This document shows positions 1-9,751 of a stretch of DNA of 64,000 nucleotides, piece after piece. The stretch comes from JAJDXO01 sp965213765 (lineage in GTDB: Bacteria > Pseudomonadota > Alphaproteobacteria > Rhodospirillales > UBA2165). The notes under the pieces are model-generated. The model was not told the origin of the DNA. It searched no databases and was given only the letters and a program-made list of their open reading frames with translations. Made by a program: the position numbers and the translations under genes. Within the stretch, counting starts at the first letter, position 1; every line of letters starts with the position of its first letter. Location: positions 3,844,001-3,908,000 of the forward strand of contig OZ243926.1 of the NCBI GenBank assembly GCA_965213765.1, written 5' to 3'.

Positions 1-543
1 CCAGACTTCGGCAAGGGAGAACATCTTGGACAGCACCCCGAGCGTCCGGTTGGCCTGATAGGGTTTGTCCCGCAGGCCGTGATGCAGGGCGGCAATATCC
101 TTGCGCTGCACCTCCGGAACCCGCAACTCACCGATCACGGGGTCGACAAACAGCCTCACCGAACGGCGGTACTCTTCCCGGGTGCTCGGCTTGCAGTGGA
201 CAGGGACATATTCCTCCAGGAACCTGCGCCCGAGATCAGCCATGTTCGGCTCGGCCTCGCGCCGGGCGTCCGCGTCGCGGGGGTCGATGCCTTTCTTCGC
301 GGAAGCCAATATCTCAAGCGCGCGGGCACGCGCCTGATCCGGGTTCAGTGGCCCATGCGGGCCGATGGTGAACCAGCACAGTTTCCCGGCGATGCGGGTC
401 TGAACGACGTAGCTCTTGCGTCCCGAGCGCCGAACACGCAGGCCGAAGCCTGTGAGTTCTCCATCCCAATAGACGGTATCCGTCCCACCGGCCTTGACGG
501 CATCGACGGAGCGCTTGGTGATACGGGGGATGCGGTTTGCCAC
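1..543 (-). CDS. Tyrosine-type phage/island integrase, N-terminal part (cut by window edge)
   Basis: The 181 codons read from a GTG at 543 down to the window start. An AAGGAG ribosome site lies about 8 bases upstream. The protein opens with the DUF4102-like arm of P4-type integrases (around residues 1-80, including VYWDGELTGFGLRV and DQARARALEILASAKKG) and runs into the core-binding SAM-like domain (EEYRRSVRLFVDPVIGELRV, then LHHGLRDKPYQANRTLGVLS). The catalytic C-terminal domain lies outside the window, so integrity cannot be judged. Integrases of this type recombine a circular island with a tRNA gene. That fits the tRNA 3' piece 190 bases upstream of its start, from which it is transcribed away. 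Confidence 0.9.
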   Translation of the reverse strand, partial: MANRIPRITKRSVDAVKAGGTDTVYWDGELTGFGLRVRRSGRKSYVVQTRIAGKLCWFTIGPHGPLNPDQARARALEILASAKKGIDPRDADARREAEPNMADLGRRFLEEYVPVHCKPSTREEYRRSVRLFVDPVIGELRVPEVQRKDIAALHHGLRDKPYQANRTLGVLSKMFSLAEVW

Positions 544-582
544 GGCATTGCTCCTTGACGGGGGAGGGAGCATGTATCATTC

Positions 583-601
583 TGGCAAACTATTGGCAAA
601 C
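583..601. repeat. Short direct repeats upstream of integrase
   Basis: The 8-mer TGGCAAAC occurs at 583-590 and 594-601, one helical turn apart, between the integrase start and the tRNA fragment. Such repeats can be integrase arm-type or excisionase sites. This is inference from position only. Confidence 0.3.
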
Positions 602-691
602 ACTTTCAGGTAAACCGGAGCGCATCCCTGCGTACATCTGTCGTAGGAAGAAACGACTAATCCCATGGAAAACAAATATTTATCATACACC

Positions 692-707
692 TGCGCACGT
701 GTGCGCA
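692..707. promoter_or_regulatory. GC-rich palindrome between att-like site and integrase
   Basis: TGCGCAC-GT-GTGCGCA is a perfect 7-bp inverted repeat with a 2-base centre, inside an otherwise AT-rich stretch upstream of the integrase gene. It could be an operator for an integrase or excisionase regulator. No matching regulator gene is visible in the window. Confidence 0.35.
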
Positions 708-732
708 TCCCTGTCTATCATATGTACCGAAA

Positions 733-777
733 CTCATAACCTGAAGGTCGTTGGTTCAAATCCAACCCCCGCAACCA
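733..777 (+). other. 3' portion of initiator tRNA-Met, probable attachment (att) site
   Basis: The 45 bases start in the anticodon loop (CTCATAACC, anticodon CAT). They continue through the variable region and a complete T-arm (a GTTGG stem, a loop containing TTCAAAT, then the matching stem strand) and end with the 3' acceptor strand and encoded CCA. The D-arm and 5' acceptor strand are absent upstream, so this is not a working tRNA. A tRNA 3' segment next to an integrase is the usual product of island integration (attL/attR). The match to the alphaproteobacterial tRNA-fMet pattern is from memory. Confidence 0.75.
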
Positions 778-782
778 AAAAA

Positions 783-820
783 TCCCCGTTATTCCAACAG
801 GATAGCGGGGTTTTTCTTTT
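783..820 (+). terminator. Rho-independent terminator after tRNA fragment
   Basis: A hairpin with arms CCCCGTTATTCC and GGATAGCGGGG around a short loop is followed by TTTTTCTTTT. It sits 6 bases after the tRNA CCA end and was probably the tRNA gene's own terminator, carried along with the att segment. Confidence 0.75.
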
Positions 821-899
821 GTAGCACAGAACCTAATTTTGTTCAGGTACCACATAGGCACCATTTTGTTTCCAAATCGTGCGCAGCCCTGCGCAGAGT

Positions 900-1083
900 A
901 AGCGTCTGGCGTGACCGCCCCTGGCGGGTCAGCGTTTTCGTTCGGTCAGCGAGTGACGCAATCGCCGGGGCAGCGCGGATTTCGAATCCTGCGCAATCGT
1001 TGACGGCTGGGCTCCGTGTGCTTTCGGGTCGAACCCGCCGATGCGCAGGCCCGTGATGGTATTGGCTGCTTCGATGACCACAC
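900..1083 (+). pseudogene. HigB-type toxin remnant
   Basis: No open frame spans this stretch, but pieces in different frames match the end of HigB/RelE-family mRNA interferases. A part like QRFRSVSE...RNRRG resembles the NRLEALKGDRAGQ region. Then CFRVEPADAQARDGIG and a final DDH resemble the HigB ending CFRWxxxDAxDVEIVDYH. At least two frame changes and a stop are needed, so it is a decayed toxin gene. The HigA-like remnant follows directly, as in intact HigBA pairs. The family match is by eye. Confidence 0.5.
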
Positions 1084-1259
1084 TGTCGCGCCTGCTGAAC
1101 GGCAAGGCGGGGGTGTCCGCGAACATGGCCTTGGCGCACGAGGATGTCGGGTGGGGCACCGCCGAGCACTGGATGCGGATGCAGGCGAGCTACGAGCTTG
1201 CACAGGCGCGCCGGGGCCGAGCCGTTGCCGATCGGCATCCAAGCGCATGGCAAGCTTGA
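1074..1259 (+). pseudogene. HigA-type antitoxin remnant (C-terminal half)
   Basis: The frame carries the back half of an XRE-type HigA antitoxin: TLSRLLNGKAGVSANMALA, then GWGTAEHWMRMQASYELAQA, which is the standard HigA ending. The first 40 or so residues, including the usual HPGEILREDV start and first helices, are missing. It follows the HigB-like remnant in the normal toxin-antitoxin order. A second, independent HigBA scar lies at 28987-29191. Confidence 0.6.
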
Positions 1260-1356
1260 CCCGCCTCGACGGTCCAGAGGCGTACAAGGAGCCTATGCGG
1301 ACCGCACCTGAGCGTTCATAGTTATTGAGATTTGAGGAAATCGGAGAATACCAGAG

Positions 1357-1782
1357 ATGCGCAACACTGTTCCCTTGGGAGCAATTCTCGCGTTCGCCAT
1401 TTCTTTCCTGTCTGGTTCAGTGGCGGCGCAATCCACTAACGTCCACCAATCCACAACGCAGCCGCCAGGCGGTAGATTCGAGATCGTGCAATCTTTTGTG
1501 GCGGCGAAATGGACCTTTCGGTTAGACCGGTATAGAGGGAACGTAGATCAACTGATCGAGACACAAGACGGCGCACTGACGTGGCAGGGAATGCTCGTGA
1601 TGGACCTGCCAGATATGTCTTCAACTCGCAAAGCTCGATTTACAATATTCGCTTCTGGAATAGCGGCTCGATTTACATTTTTGATAGATAACCAAACTGG
1701 AAAAACGTGGGTCCTGAATTCCCTACGGGACACGGAGGAAGGGTCAGATCAGCTTGTTGAATGGGTTCCGTTTCCAAAATGA
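1357..1782 (+). CDS. Small secreted protein of unknown function
   Basis: This encodes 141 residues from ATG. Residues 1-24 form a signal peptide (basic start, hydrophobic core, cleavage likely after SGSVAA), so export to the periplasm is expected. The mature part is about 117 residues of alternating beta-like segments with no motif I recognise. The final line reads QLVEWVPFPK. It lies alone between the HigBA remnant and IS copy 1, with lower GC than the catabolic operons, in keeping with accessory origin. Confidence 0.55.
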   Translation: MRNTVPLGAILAFAISFLSGSVAAQSTNVHQSTTQPPGGRFEIVQSFVAAKWTFRLDRYRGNVDQLIETQDGALTWQGMLVMDLPDMSSTRKARFTIFASGIAARFTFLIDNQTGKTWVLNSLRDTEEGSDQLVEWVPFPK

Positions 1783-1800
1783 AAATAGGAGGCCAATTAG

Positions 1801-2731
1801 AGTTCAACTCGAAACTAGTTGAGTGATTTCAGTCGGTTGTGTCTTACTCGGTTGTGTCAAAGCAAACGAGGAGGCACAACATGTGGACCGAAATCACTCG
1901 CCCGAAGTATGAGCGCCGTGGCGGTCGCTATGCAAGCGACCTTACGGATCGGGAGTGGGCGTTGATCGCGCCGTTCATGCCGCCGCGCAAGAAGATAGGC
2001 CGGCCGCGGACGACGGAGCTGCGCAATGTCATGGATGCGATCATGTACATGGCCTCGACGGGCTGTCAGTGGGCGATGCTGCCGAACGACTTCCCGCCGC
2101 CCTCCACGGTGCAGCGTTACTTCTACGACTGGCGCTCGAACGGGCTGCTGGAGGCGATCAACCATCATCTGGTTGTGGCGGCCCGTGAGTTGGAAGGACG
2201 CGAGGCCGGCCCGAGCGCCGGGGTGATCGACAGCCAGAGCGTGAAAACCACGGAAAGCGGTGGTATTCGGGGCTATGACGCGGGCAAGAAGATCAAGGGC
2301 CGCAAGCGTCACATCGTCACCGATACGCTCGGCCTGCTGCTCGGCCTGATCGTGCATTCAGCCGATATCCAGGACCGCGACGGCGCCCCCGGGGTCCTCA
2401 AATCGATCCGTCATCGCTTCCCCCGGCTGCGTCACCTCTTCGCTGACGCCGCCTATGGCGGACCGAAACTTGAGGGTGCCCTCGAAGACATCGGCCGCTG
2501 GACGATCGAGATCATAAGACGTCCCGATACCGCCAAGGGCTTTGAGGTGCTGCCCAGGAGATGGGTCGTCGAGAGGACCTTCGCCTGGCTCAACCGATGC
2601 CGCCGACTGGCCAAGGACTGGGAGAAATCAATCGCCTCCGCACAGGCATGGATCCTCGTCGCACACATCCGACTCCTCACAAGGCGGATCGCAAGCCATT
2701 GTTATTAAATGTAGAGTTTCGAGTCAGACTC
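1801..2731 (+). mobile_element. IS5-family insertion sequence, copy 1
   Basis: This 931-bp element has imperfect terminal inverted repeats. The left end begins AGTTCAACTCGAAACT, and the right end read inward is GAGTCTGACTCGAAACT. It is flanked by the 4-bp direct repeat TTAG (1797-1800 and 2732-2735), consistent with IS5-type target duplication. It contains one transposase gene. A near-identical 931-bp copy in the same orientation lies at 37497-38427. Exact ends could shift by a base because the duplicated bases overlap the repeat. Confidence 0.85.
1881..2708 (+). CDS. IS5-family transposase (copy 1)
   Basis: This encodes a 275-residue DDE transposase. I start it at the ATG at 1881 because AGGAGG lies 8 bases upstream; an in-frame GTG 14 codons earlier has no such site. 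The N-terminal DUF4096-type domain has LTDREWALIAPFMPP and GCQWAMLPNDFPP. The DDE domain shows VIDSQSVKT (first Asp), LFADAAYGGPK (second Asp) and RRWVVERTFAWLNRCRRL (Glu). All catalytic residues are present, so it may be active. It differs from copy 2 at only about four residues. Confidence 0.92.
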   Translation: MWTEITRPKYERRGGRYASDLTDREWALIAPFMPPRKKIGRPRTTELRNVMDAIMYMASTGCQWAMLPNDFPPPSTVQRYFYDWRSNGLLEAINHHLVVAARELEGREAGPSAGVIDSQSVKTTESGGIRGYDAGKKIKGRKRHIVTDTLGLLLGLIVHSADIQDRDGAPGVLKSIRHRFPRLRHLFADAAYGGPKLEGALEDIGRWTIEIIRRPDTAKGFEVLPRRWVVERTFAWLNRCRRLAKDWEKSIASAQAWILVAHIRLLTRRIASHCY

Positions 2732-2801
2732 TTAGACAAATCCCAAAGGCTCCATAGTCGATTGCAATTGCGGTTGATGGTTCACTGGAACGTGGTCCGG
2801 C

Positions 2802-3908
2802 ATGAGTGAAATCATTGTAACGCTTGTCAAACCGGGAGAAACGCTTTCCGGGATAGCCGCTCGGTACGGCGTCAGCGTGGACGACTTGCAAAAATGGAAC
2901 CGCATCGAAAATCCGGACTTGGTGCTGGTTGGCCAGAGGATCGTTGTCTACAACGCGGCGGATGCGGCAGTACCATCCGTGTCGGGGATTTCTGAATCAC
3001 GGACAGAATCCGATTCTCCGATAGCGAAGGGTCCTCAGGATATTGTAGTCGGCGGCGCTATCGTTTTAGGGATTTTGCTTCTGCTGCTTCTACTTCGCCG
3101 AAAACACGGTGAAGCAACCTCGATTTTTCGTGCTCCATCACCTCGCCAGCCAAAACCCATGTCCCCGTGGGGAACGCCTGTCGCCAAGGGTCAAGCCAAT
3201 ACGCTTCGAGACCCCCGGCCTTCGTCTGCTGCCGCTCCGCCGCCGAAGCCGGAAGTCAACGATGGCGAACGCTTGGTCAGCTCTGAGTTGAGGCAACGTT
3301 ACCGTGATTGGATATTGATCGACAACATAATGCTTCCGTCCGGCCGAGGAACCACCCAGATTGACCATATTTTGATCTCTCCAAGCGCAGTGTTTCTGAT
3401 AGAGACCAAAGATATGAATAGGTGGGTATTTGGAAGCCCCGGCAACAGGCAATGGACGCAATCGTATGCGGCGGGCCATTGGTCTCGCAAGGCTGGTATC
3501 AAGTCAAAGCGGTTCAAATTCTACAACCCGCTATGGCAGAACGAGGGCCATGCTAAGTCCCTTGTTAGACTAAGAATTGTTGACCGTCGGTTACTTCGAC
3601 CAATCGTGATATTCGTCGGTGATTCCGAGATAAAAACGGCAGATAAATTCCTGCCATTTGATGAACACGAGAAGATCGCAAGACAAAAGAGAACATGGTG
3701 GATGAGGGGTGTAGTCTGTATGAGCTTGGCAGAACTACGCCGGTACATTGATTTTTCGATCAATGCCTCCTCGAATTCCAGTTTGACGCGTCAGCAAATG
3801 GAGACGATCCGCGACAGAATCAGGAAAAAAGAAATTCCAATGACCGCCGAATCTCACGCGCAGCACGTCGATTTTGTCCGGTCTGTGAAGGAGCTGAACT
3901 CACGGTAG
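2802..3908 (+). CDS. LysM - membrane anchor - NERD domain protein
   Basis: This 368-residue protein has three parts. Residues 5-50 form a LysM domain (KPGETLSGIAARYGVSVDDL...LVGQRIVV). Residues about 84-103 form a transmembrane helix rich in Ile/Leu followed by RRKH. Residues about 155-290 form a NERD (nuclease-related) domain with QIDHILISPSAVFLIETKD, the Asp and Glu-x-Lys of the PD-(D/E)XK-like fold. The C-terminal tail is charged. LysM binds peptidoglycan and NERD is thought to be a nuclease-like fold. With no cleavable signal peptide the topology is puzzling. It lies alone, next to IS copy 1. Confidence 0.85.
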   Translation: MSEIIVTLVKPGETLSGIAARYGVSVDDLQKWNRIENPDLVLVGQRIVVYNAADAAVPSVSGISESRTESDSPIAKGPQDIVVGGAIVLGILLLLLLLRRKHGEATSIFRAPSPRQPKPMSPWGTPVAKGQANTLRDPRPSSAAAPPPKPEVNDGERLVSSELRQRYRDWILIDNIMLPSGRGTTQIDHILISPSAVFLIETKDMNRWVFGSPGNRQWTQSYAAGHWSRKAGIKSKRFKFYNPLWQNEGHAKSLVRLRIVDRRLLRPIVIFVGDSEIKTADKFLPFDEHEKIARQKRTWWMRGVVCMSLAELRRYIDFSINASSNSSLTRQQMETIRDRIRKKEIPMTAESHAQHVDFVRSVKELNSR

Positions 3909-4012
3909 CCTAGCCGGCCATGTTCTCGAACACGATGCGGATCTGCTGCACCTCGTCCTTGAGGTGGTCAAATTTGCGCGCCGAATAACATGCCGACGCT
4001 ATTTCTGCCGCT

Positions 4013-4140
4013 TCACCCGCTGACTTCGGCGATCCTGCTCGCGATCCGGTTTGCCGCCAACTTGACGGGATCGTTGGCAAGATGAGCGTATCGAGCGGTC
4101 GTCTGCACCTGGGTGTGACCTCCACCTTGAGCGTGCTGTC
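4013..4140 (-). pseudogene. Tyrosine integrase C-terminal remnant
   Basis: The frame carries the last 35 or so residues of a tyrosine recombinase: GHTQVQTTARYAHLANDPVK with the catalytic Tyr in TTARYAHL, then AANRIASRIAEVSG and stop. Upstream (towards 4300) the frame loses similarity. It therefore cannot encode a full enzyme and is a scar of an earlier integrase, separate from the one at 1-543. The rest of 3909-4478 shows no gene I can support. Confidence 0.7.
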
Positions 4141-4478
4141 GACGTCCCCGGAGACCGGCGTGTAGGAAAACCCCCCAGTGTGTCCCAAGGGCGTTGATGT
4201 CAGACACCCAGAGAATGAGGGCAACCAGCGATCCCAAATCCGAATGAAAAATTGATTTCCTTGACAGAATCGGGGCGAAGCCCCATTTAAGTAACACTCA
4301 TTGTCTCGCGATAGCGCGATGTGCAGCCGAACGGCAGCACCATTTCCCGGGAACAATTTTCAAAAAATATGCCACTCCAGCCGCGCCTGGGGCAGGCCAA
4401 AATGCCCGGGCCCGATCGCGCCATGCCAATCGTGTCATGGACGCCGTTCGTGCAACCGGGCTTATGAGGATATCATAA

Positions 4479-5822
<1,344 letters not shown>

Positions 5823-5950
5823 GCCAGATCTACCGGCCGGCCCGAGAGCAGCGATGCTCACGGGCCGCAGAACACCGGCTATAGGACCGGCCCAAGCAGG
5901 CCGCCAGGGCGCTGGACCGTGCCGAGAATCTCTGAGTAGGCTGGAGCGGA

Positions 5951-6133
5951 ATGAAACCCGCGATCTGGCAACGTCCTGTGTTCGTGCTCCTCTGTGGCGT
6001 TCTGATCGTCTTCACGTCGCTCGGGATCCGCAACAGTTTCGGCCTCTTCACCCTCCGCCTCGGCGCGGCGCTGGGCGATTTCCTTGTCGAGGCCGCCGAG
6101 GCGGGCGCGGAACTCACCGGCCGCATCGACTAA
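5951..6133 (+). pseudogene. MFS transporter N-terminal fragment
   Basis: The first 33 or so residues (MKPAIWQRPVFVLLCGVLIV, then FTSLGIRNSFGLF) match the first transmembrane segment and following loop of oxalate/monocarboxylate-type major facilitator transporters. After about position 6050 the frame runs through sequence that codes convincingly on the other strand and ends at a stop. Only about a tenth of a normal 400-residue transporter remains. This marks a rearrangement junction. Confidence 0.6.
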
Positions 6134-6350
6134 ATGGGCTCGATGGAGCGCGATGACCGCCGGGTCGGCGTCCTCCGGCGGAACCATGTGCGGCAGAGGG
6201 TTGGCCGCATCGGTGAGGATCCCGGCCTGGAGACGCCTGTCCTTATAGTGCTCGACCAGGCGGTGATACGGGTTGCGGGGAAAGGCGAGTGGGTTGAGCC
6301 AGAGGGTGTCGATCGGGGGCTTTACGATGAGTTGCAGACGGGAGCATGAT
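6052..6350 (-). pseudogene. Unrecognised coding remnant
   Basis: A clean open frame on the minus strand reads LIVKPPIDTLWLNPLAFPRN, PYHRLVEHYKDRRLQAGILT, AANPLPHMVPPEDADPAV and then an Arg/Glu-rich helix that runs into the MFS fragment boundary. The residue mix looks like real protein, but both ends are broken and I do not recognise the family. About 180 bases beyond it (6475-6652) are AT-rich with no visible gene. Confidence 0.4.
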
Positions 6351-6652
6351 TCTCGCAGATACCCGGCCTGGCGAAGAACGGTCTTGGGGCGGTGGCGTGA
6401 GATTGGCTGCCCGGGTTGCGGTGTTGCGATAGTGTTGACACGTTACTTGAGAGAACCTGCACAACGAAAATAATGCAATAATTACAGCCTATTATGGTCT
6501 AGAAATTCTCCTTCTCGAATGTTTAGAAACCTCGCTCAATCCACCGCAAGATTTTAACACGGTCGCGTTTTCACACAGCCAGGACCCGGAGGGGACATCT
6601 AATCCCTGATCATCACGGCACCGGTCCGGTGTTCTGTTTACCTATCGTCAGA

Positions 6653-7576
6653 TTAGGATTCCACGTCGCGCATCGCTGTCAGGGCCACTTCGGCATCCAC
6701 ACAGTCTTCGAAAGACGCGCCTTTTTGAATTAGTCCGCCTGAGAGGCAAGCAGTGCGAAGTGTTTCAAATCCGCCCCGGGGGAGAACAGGGTTTTTACCC
6801 CAGACATCCAGCAATTTGTATCGATTGATGCAGTCAGTCAGGACCGCTTCCTCAAGCGCCGGGAAATAAGATCCGACGGTCTTTGCGACGGCGGCGGCGT
6901 CATTTTCGTGCAGCCATATTTGCATCCGGTAGATCGCCCGGGTCATAGCATGAATCTCTTCGTTCTTGGATTCAAGCGTGTGCCGGTTCGCGAACAACGT
7001 GGTATAGGACGTCGGCCCCCGTGACGCCGAGGCATACCAGATATGGCCCTGACCTTCGGACACTAAATTAGACACAAACGGCTCAAAAACCTGAATGACG
7101 TCGACCGTCCCATTCTGAAAAGCCGATACATTCTGATCCATGGTCTGATGCCCGAGCCGATCCAAGGAATCGGGATCAATACCCGCTTGCCGAATATCAT
7201 CCTGAAGGCACATCCAGGGGGTGGGGACCTCTGATACCGTCGCAAGCCGGCGGCCTTCGAGATCCGACATTTGGAAGGCGGGACGGGGTTCGGCGCCAAT
7301 CAGAAAAAAAGGATCGCGCGTGACGACTTCGCAGAAACCAACCAGTTCGCAGGCGGGGTCTTGGTCGCGCCCCACGAGCAGCCGCATCGGGCCACCCCAC
7401 CAGATATCTTGTGAGTCCGGCGACGGAATGGGCTGAGGGGCGTCGGAGCCCACCAGACGCACATCCAACCCTTCTTCCCGGTACAGCCCGAGGGCCTCCG
7501 CAGCATAAAAAGGGGTGTAAAATACGCTTCGAAAATTCTCATAGAGCGTGATCGTCAGGGCAAGTCCCCTCAGCCA
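6653..7576 (-). CDS. NMT1/THI5-like substrate-binding protein (probable frameshift near start)
   Basis: The main frame encodes about 300 residues of the NMT1/THI5-like periplasmic-binding fold: LTITLYENFRSVFYTPFYAA, EALGLYREEGLDV, DIWWGGPMRLL, a DVIQVFEPF motif. No ATG exists in that frame before FYAAEALGL. An ATG at 7576 would give the expected MAEG... start if the run GGGG just after it had one G fewer. I see no signal peptide. It is the last gene of the leftward Gfo/Idh-tctCBA operon, 104 bases after tctA. It may bind a pathway-related small molecule. A real frameshift or a sequencing error is equally possible. Confidence 0.7.
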   Translation of the reverse strand, partial: WLRGLALTITLYENFRSVFYTPFYAAEALGLYREEGLDVRLVGSDAPQPIPSPDSQDIWWGGPMRLLVGRDQDPACELVGFCEVVTRDPFFLIGAEPRPAFQMSDLEGRRLATVSEVPTPWMCLQDDIRQAGIDPDSLDRLGHQTMDQNVSAFQNGTVDVIQVFEPFVSNLVSEGQGHIWYASASRGPTSYTTLFANRHTLESKNEEIHAMTRAIYRMQIWLHENDAAAVAKTVGSYFPALEEAVLTDCINRYKLLDVWGKNPVLPRGGFETLRTACLSGGLIQKGASFEDCVDAEVALTAMRDVES

Positions 7577-7680
7577 TTAAATTTATCCTGGTTCAAGTTG
7601 TGCCCGCCTGTCCCACAAATGAGCCAGATGGATGGGGCCTGATCCGCCCCAACCTTCTCGCCGTCTCTGAAGGTCGGGAT

Positions 7681-9183
7681 TTACACTGATTCAAAGCGTT
7701 GCTTTCGCCGCGCTGCCCGGATATCGCGGACGATCGCGAAAATCAGAGAGGCCAAAGCGGCCAACAGCAACCCGAGGCTAATTGGATCGGTGAAGAAAAC
7801 GGAATAGCTGCCGTCGGAGAGTATCAAGGCACGGCGCAAGGAGATTTCGATCATGTCGCCAAGAACGAGACCGATGACGACGGGAATTAAGGGAAATCCA
7901 AATTTCCGTAAGATATGACCGATAAGGCCAATCACCAGCATAACCACCACGTCTCCAATGCTGCCGCCGACACTGAACGCACCGATGAAGGCGACACTGA
8001 AGATGAGGGCGGCTAATACGGGCGGCGGCACTTCCACGACTTTGAGCCAGACGCGAATGAACTTCAGACCCAAGAACAACATGACAAAGTTTGCCAGGAA
8101 CAGAGACGTGAATATCCCGAAAACGATATCGGGGTGTTTTTCAAATAGCTGGGGTCCCGGATTAATATTCTGCAGGGCGAGGGCACCCAACAGAATGGCT
8201 GTGCTGCCGGATCCCGGAACACCAAGCGTCAGGAGAGGGACAAGCGCGCCGCCGACGGTAGCGTTGTTGGCGGTTTCCGAGGCACACACACCTTCAGGAG
8301 CCCCCTTGCCGAATTTCTCCGGCGTCGAGGAGACCCGTTTCGCTTCATTGTAGGCGACGATGCTGCCGATGGAGGCACCGGCGCCCGGCATGACTCCAAT
8401 GATCGTTCCCAACACGCTGGAGATCGAAAGGGTCTTCCAAAGGCCCGCGAACTCCCGCCAGGATATCCGCTCGGTAGAAATCTTGGCGGTGTCGATGATG
8501 CGGCTTTTTAACTGGGATTCGAGGATATGAAACACTTCGGTGATGGCAAACAAGCCCAACATGGCGGCGACGAAGGAAACCCCGTCCCACAGGGCCGGCT
8601 GGCCGAAGGTAAAGCGGAATGTCCCGGTCATCGGCTCCGCGCCGACACTCTCGATCAGCAGACCGATCATCGCGGCAATGAGACCCTTGATCCAGTTGCC
8701 GCTCACCAGGCTCGCCACGATCGTCAGACCGAATATGCCCAACGCAAAAAACTGAATGGGTCCGAAAGCGATGGCCACCTTGGCCAGCGGGATCGAAAAA
8801 AGGACGAGACAGATCGTGCTGAACACGCCTCCCGCCGTGGACGACATAATCGATATACTCAGCGCCCGCCCGGTTTGGCCCTGCTGTGTGAGGGGATAGC
8901 CATCAATGGCTGTAATGGCCCCAGAAGGTGTTCCGGGTGTGTTGATGGTTATCGCCGTAATCGACCCTCCATATTCGGCGCCGACGTAAATCGATATCAG
9001 GAGGACAATTGCGACGATCGGCGTCAGAACAAACGTGAAGGGAATCATCAACGCCAGGCCGGTGGGACCACTGAGACCCGGCATTGCGCCTACAATAATT
9101 CCGAGCCCGACACCCACTACCATTGCCACGAGGACTTGCCATTGGCCGAGTTGGCTTACACCCAGGATCCAATTTTCAAGCAT
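7681..9183 (-). CDS. tctA: Tripartite tricarboxylate transporter, large permease TctA
   Basis: This 500-residue inner-membrane protein has about 11-12 hydrophobic helices. It carries the TctA hallmarks GAMPGLSGPTGLALMIPFTF and, in the second half, GVMPGAGASIGSIVAYNEAKR and ANNATVGGALVPLLTLGVPG, the paired Gly/Pro-rich motifs of the family. It transports a carboxylate delivered by a TctC-type binding protein, driven by ion gradients. tctB ends 45 bases upstream, and the tctC-tctB-tctA order is standard. The substrate is not determined by sequence. Confidence 0.95.
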   Translation of the reverse strand: MLENWILGVSQLGQWQVLVAMVVGVGLGIIVGAMPGLSGPTGLALMIPFTFVLTPIVAIVLLISIYVGAEYGGSITAITINTPGTPSGAITAIDGYPLTQQGQTGRALSISIMSSTAGGVFSTICLVLFSIPLAKVAIAFGPIQFFALGIFGLTIVASLVSGNWIKGLIAAMIGLLIESVGAEPMTGTFRFTFGQPALWDGVSFVAAMLGLFAITEVFHILESQLKSRIIDTAKISTERISWREFAGLWKTLSISSVLGTIIGVMPGAGASIGSIVAYNEAKRVSSTPEKFGKGAPEGVCASETANNATVGGALVPLLTLGVPGSGSTAILLGALALQNINPGPQLFEKHPDIVFGIFTSLFLANFVMLFLGLKFIRVWLKVVEVPPPVLAALIFSVAFIGAFSVGGSIGDVVVMLVIGLIGHILRKFGFPLIPVVIGLVLGDMIEISLRRALILSDGSYSVFFTDPISLGLLLAALASLIFAIVRDIRAARRKQRFESV

Positions 9184-9228
9184 GTTGATTTCTTCTGAAG
9201 CCGGTCATGGAAATGGTCATGGAAATGT

Positions 9229-9696
9229 TTAGGGCAAAATTGTCGGCAGAAACTGCAACGGCAACGGTACCCGCAGCAGCAAGATAAAAAACAAATAAAC
9301 GAAAATGAGAAAGCTGGCGGTGACAAAAATGATGTTTTTAAACCTGACGCCGGCAATCCAGAGCAACAGCGGAAGTGAGATGCCGACAGCCACGAACGCG
9401 GAGAGCTCTTCAAAAGCCAGCGCCTGAAACAGCATGACCCCGGCCGCCAGCGGAACCTTATACCAATATCCCCATTTAACCGGGTCGGCGGCAGGTGTCG
9501 TGCGCACCGACTGAATAATCAATCCCACAGAAAGTAGAGCAATCCCGGTGAGCAAAATTTGTGGAAAAAACGCCGGACCGAGGGTTTTCACCATGCCGGT
9601 TTCCACGTTGAAATTGGTCGTTTCCACCCAACCGAAGATCGATGCAACGATCAAGAAGAGGGCGACGATTATCTCGCCGCCCTTTCTACTTGTCAT
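9229..9696 (-). CDS. tctB: Tripartite tricarboxylate transporter, small permease TctB
   Basis: This 155-residue protein has four predicted transmembrane helices, the usual size and layout of TctB (DUF1468): an N-terminal helix (GGEIIVALFLIVASIFGWVE), FFPQILLTGIALLSVGLIIQ, then two more after residue 75. It lies between tctC and tctA with short gaps (55 and 45 bases), so co-transcription is expected. TctB supports the large permease; sequence conservation in this family is low and position is a main argument. Confidence 0.9.
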   Translation of the reverse strand: MTSRKGGEIIVALFLIVASIFGWVETTNFNVETGMVKTLGPAFFPQILLTGIALLSVGLIIQSVRTTPAADPVKWGYWYKVPLAAGVMLFQALAFEELSAFVAVGISLPLLLWIAGVRFKNIIFVTASFLIFVYLFFILLLRVPLPLQFLPTILP

Positions 9697-9751
9697 GTCG
9701 ATACACCATGTTACTGACGTGTTCGAGACTGATCAGATCAGTTGAAGCCAG

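Noticed and set aside
733..777. Complete tRNA gene
   Set aside because: No D-arm or 5' acceptor strand lies upstream; only the 3' 45 bases are present.
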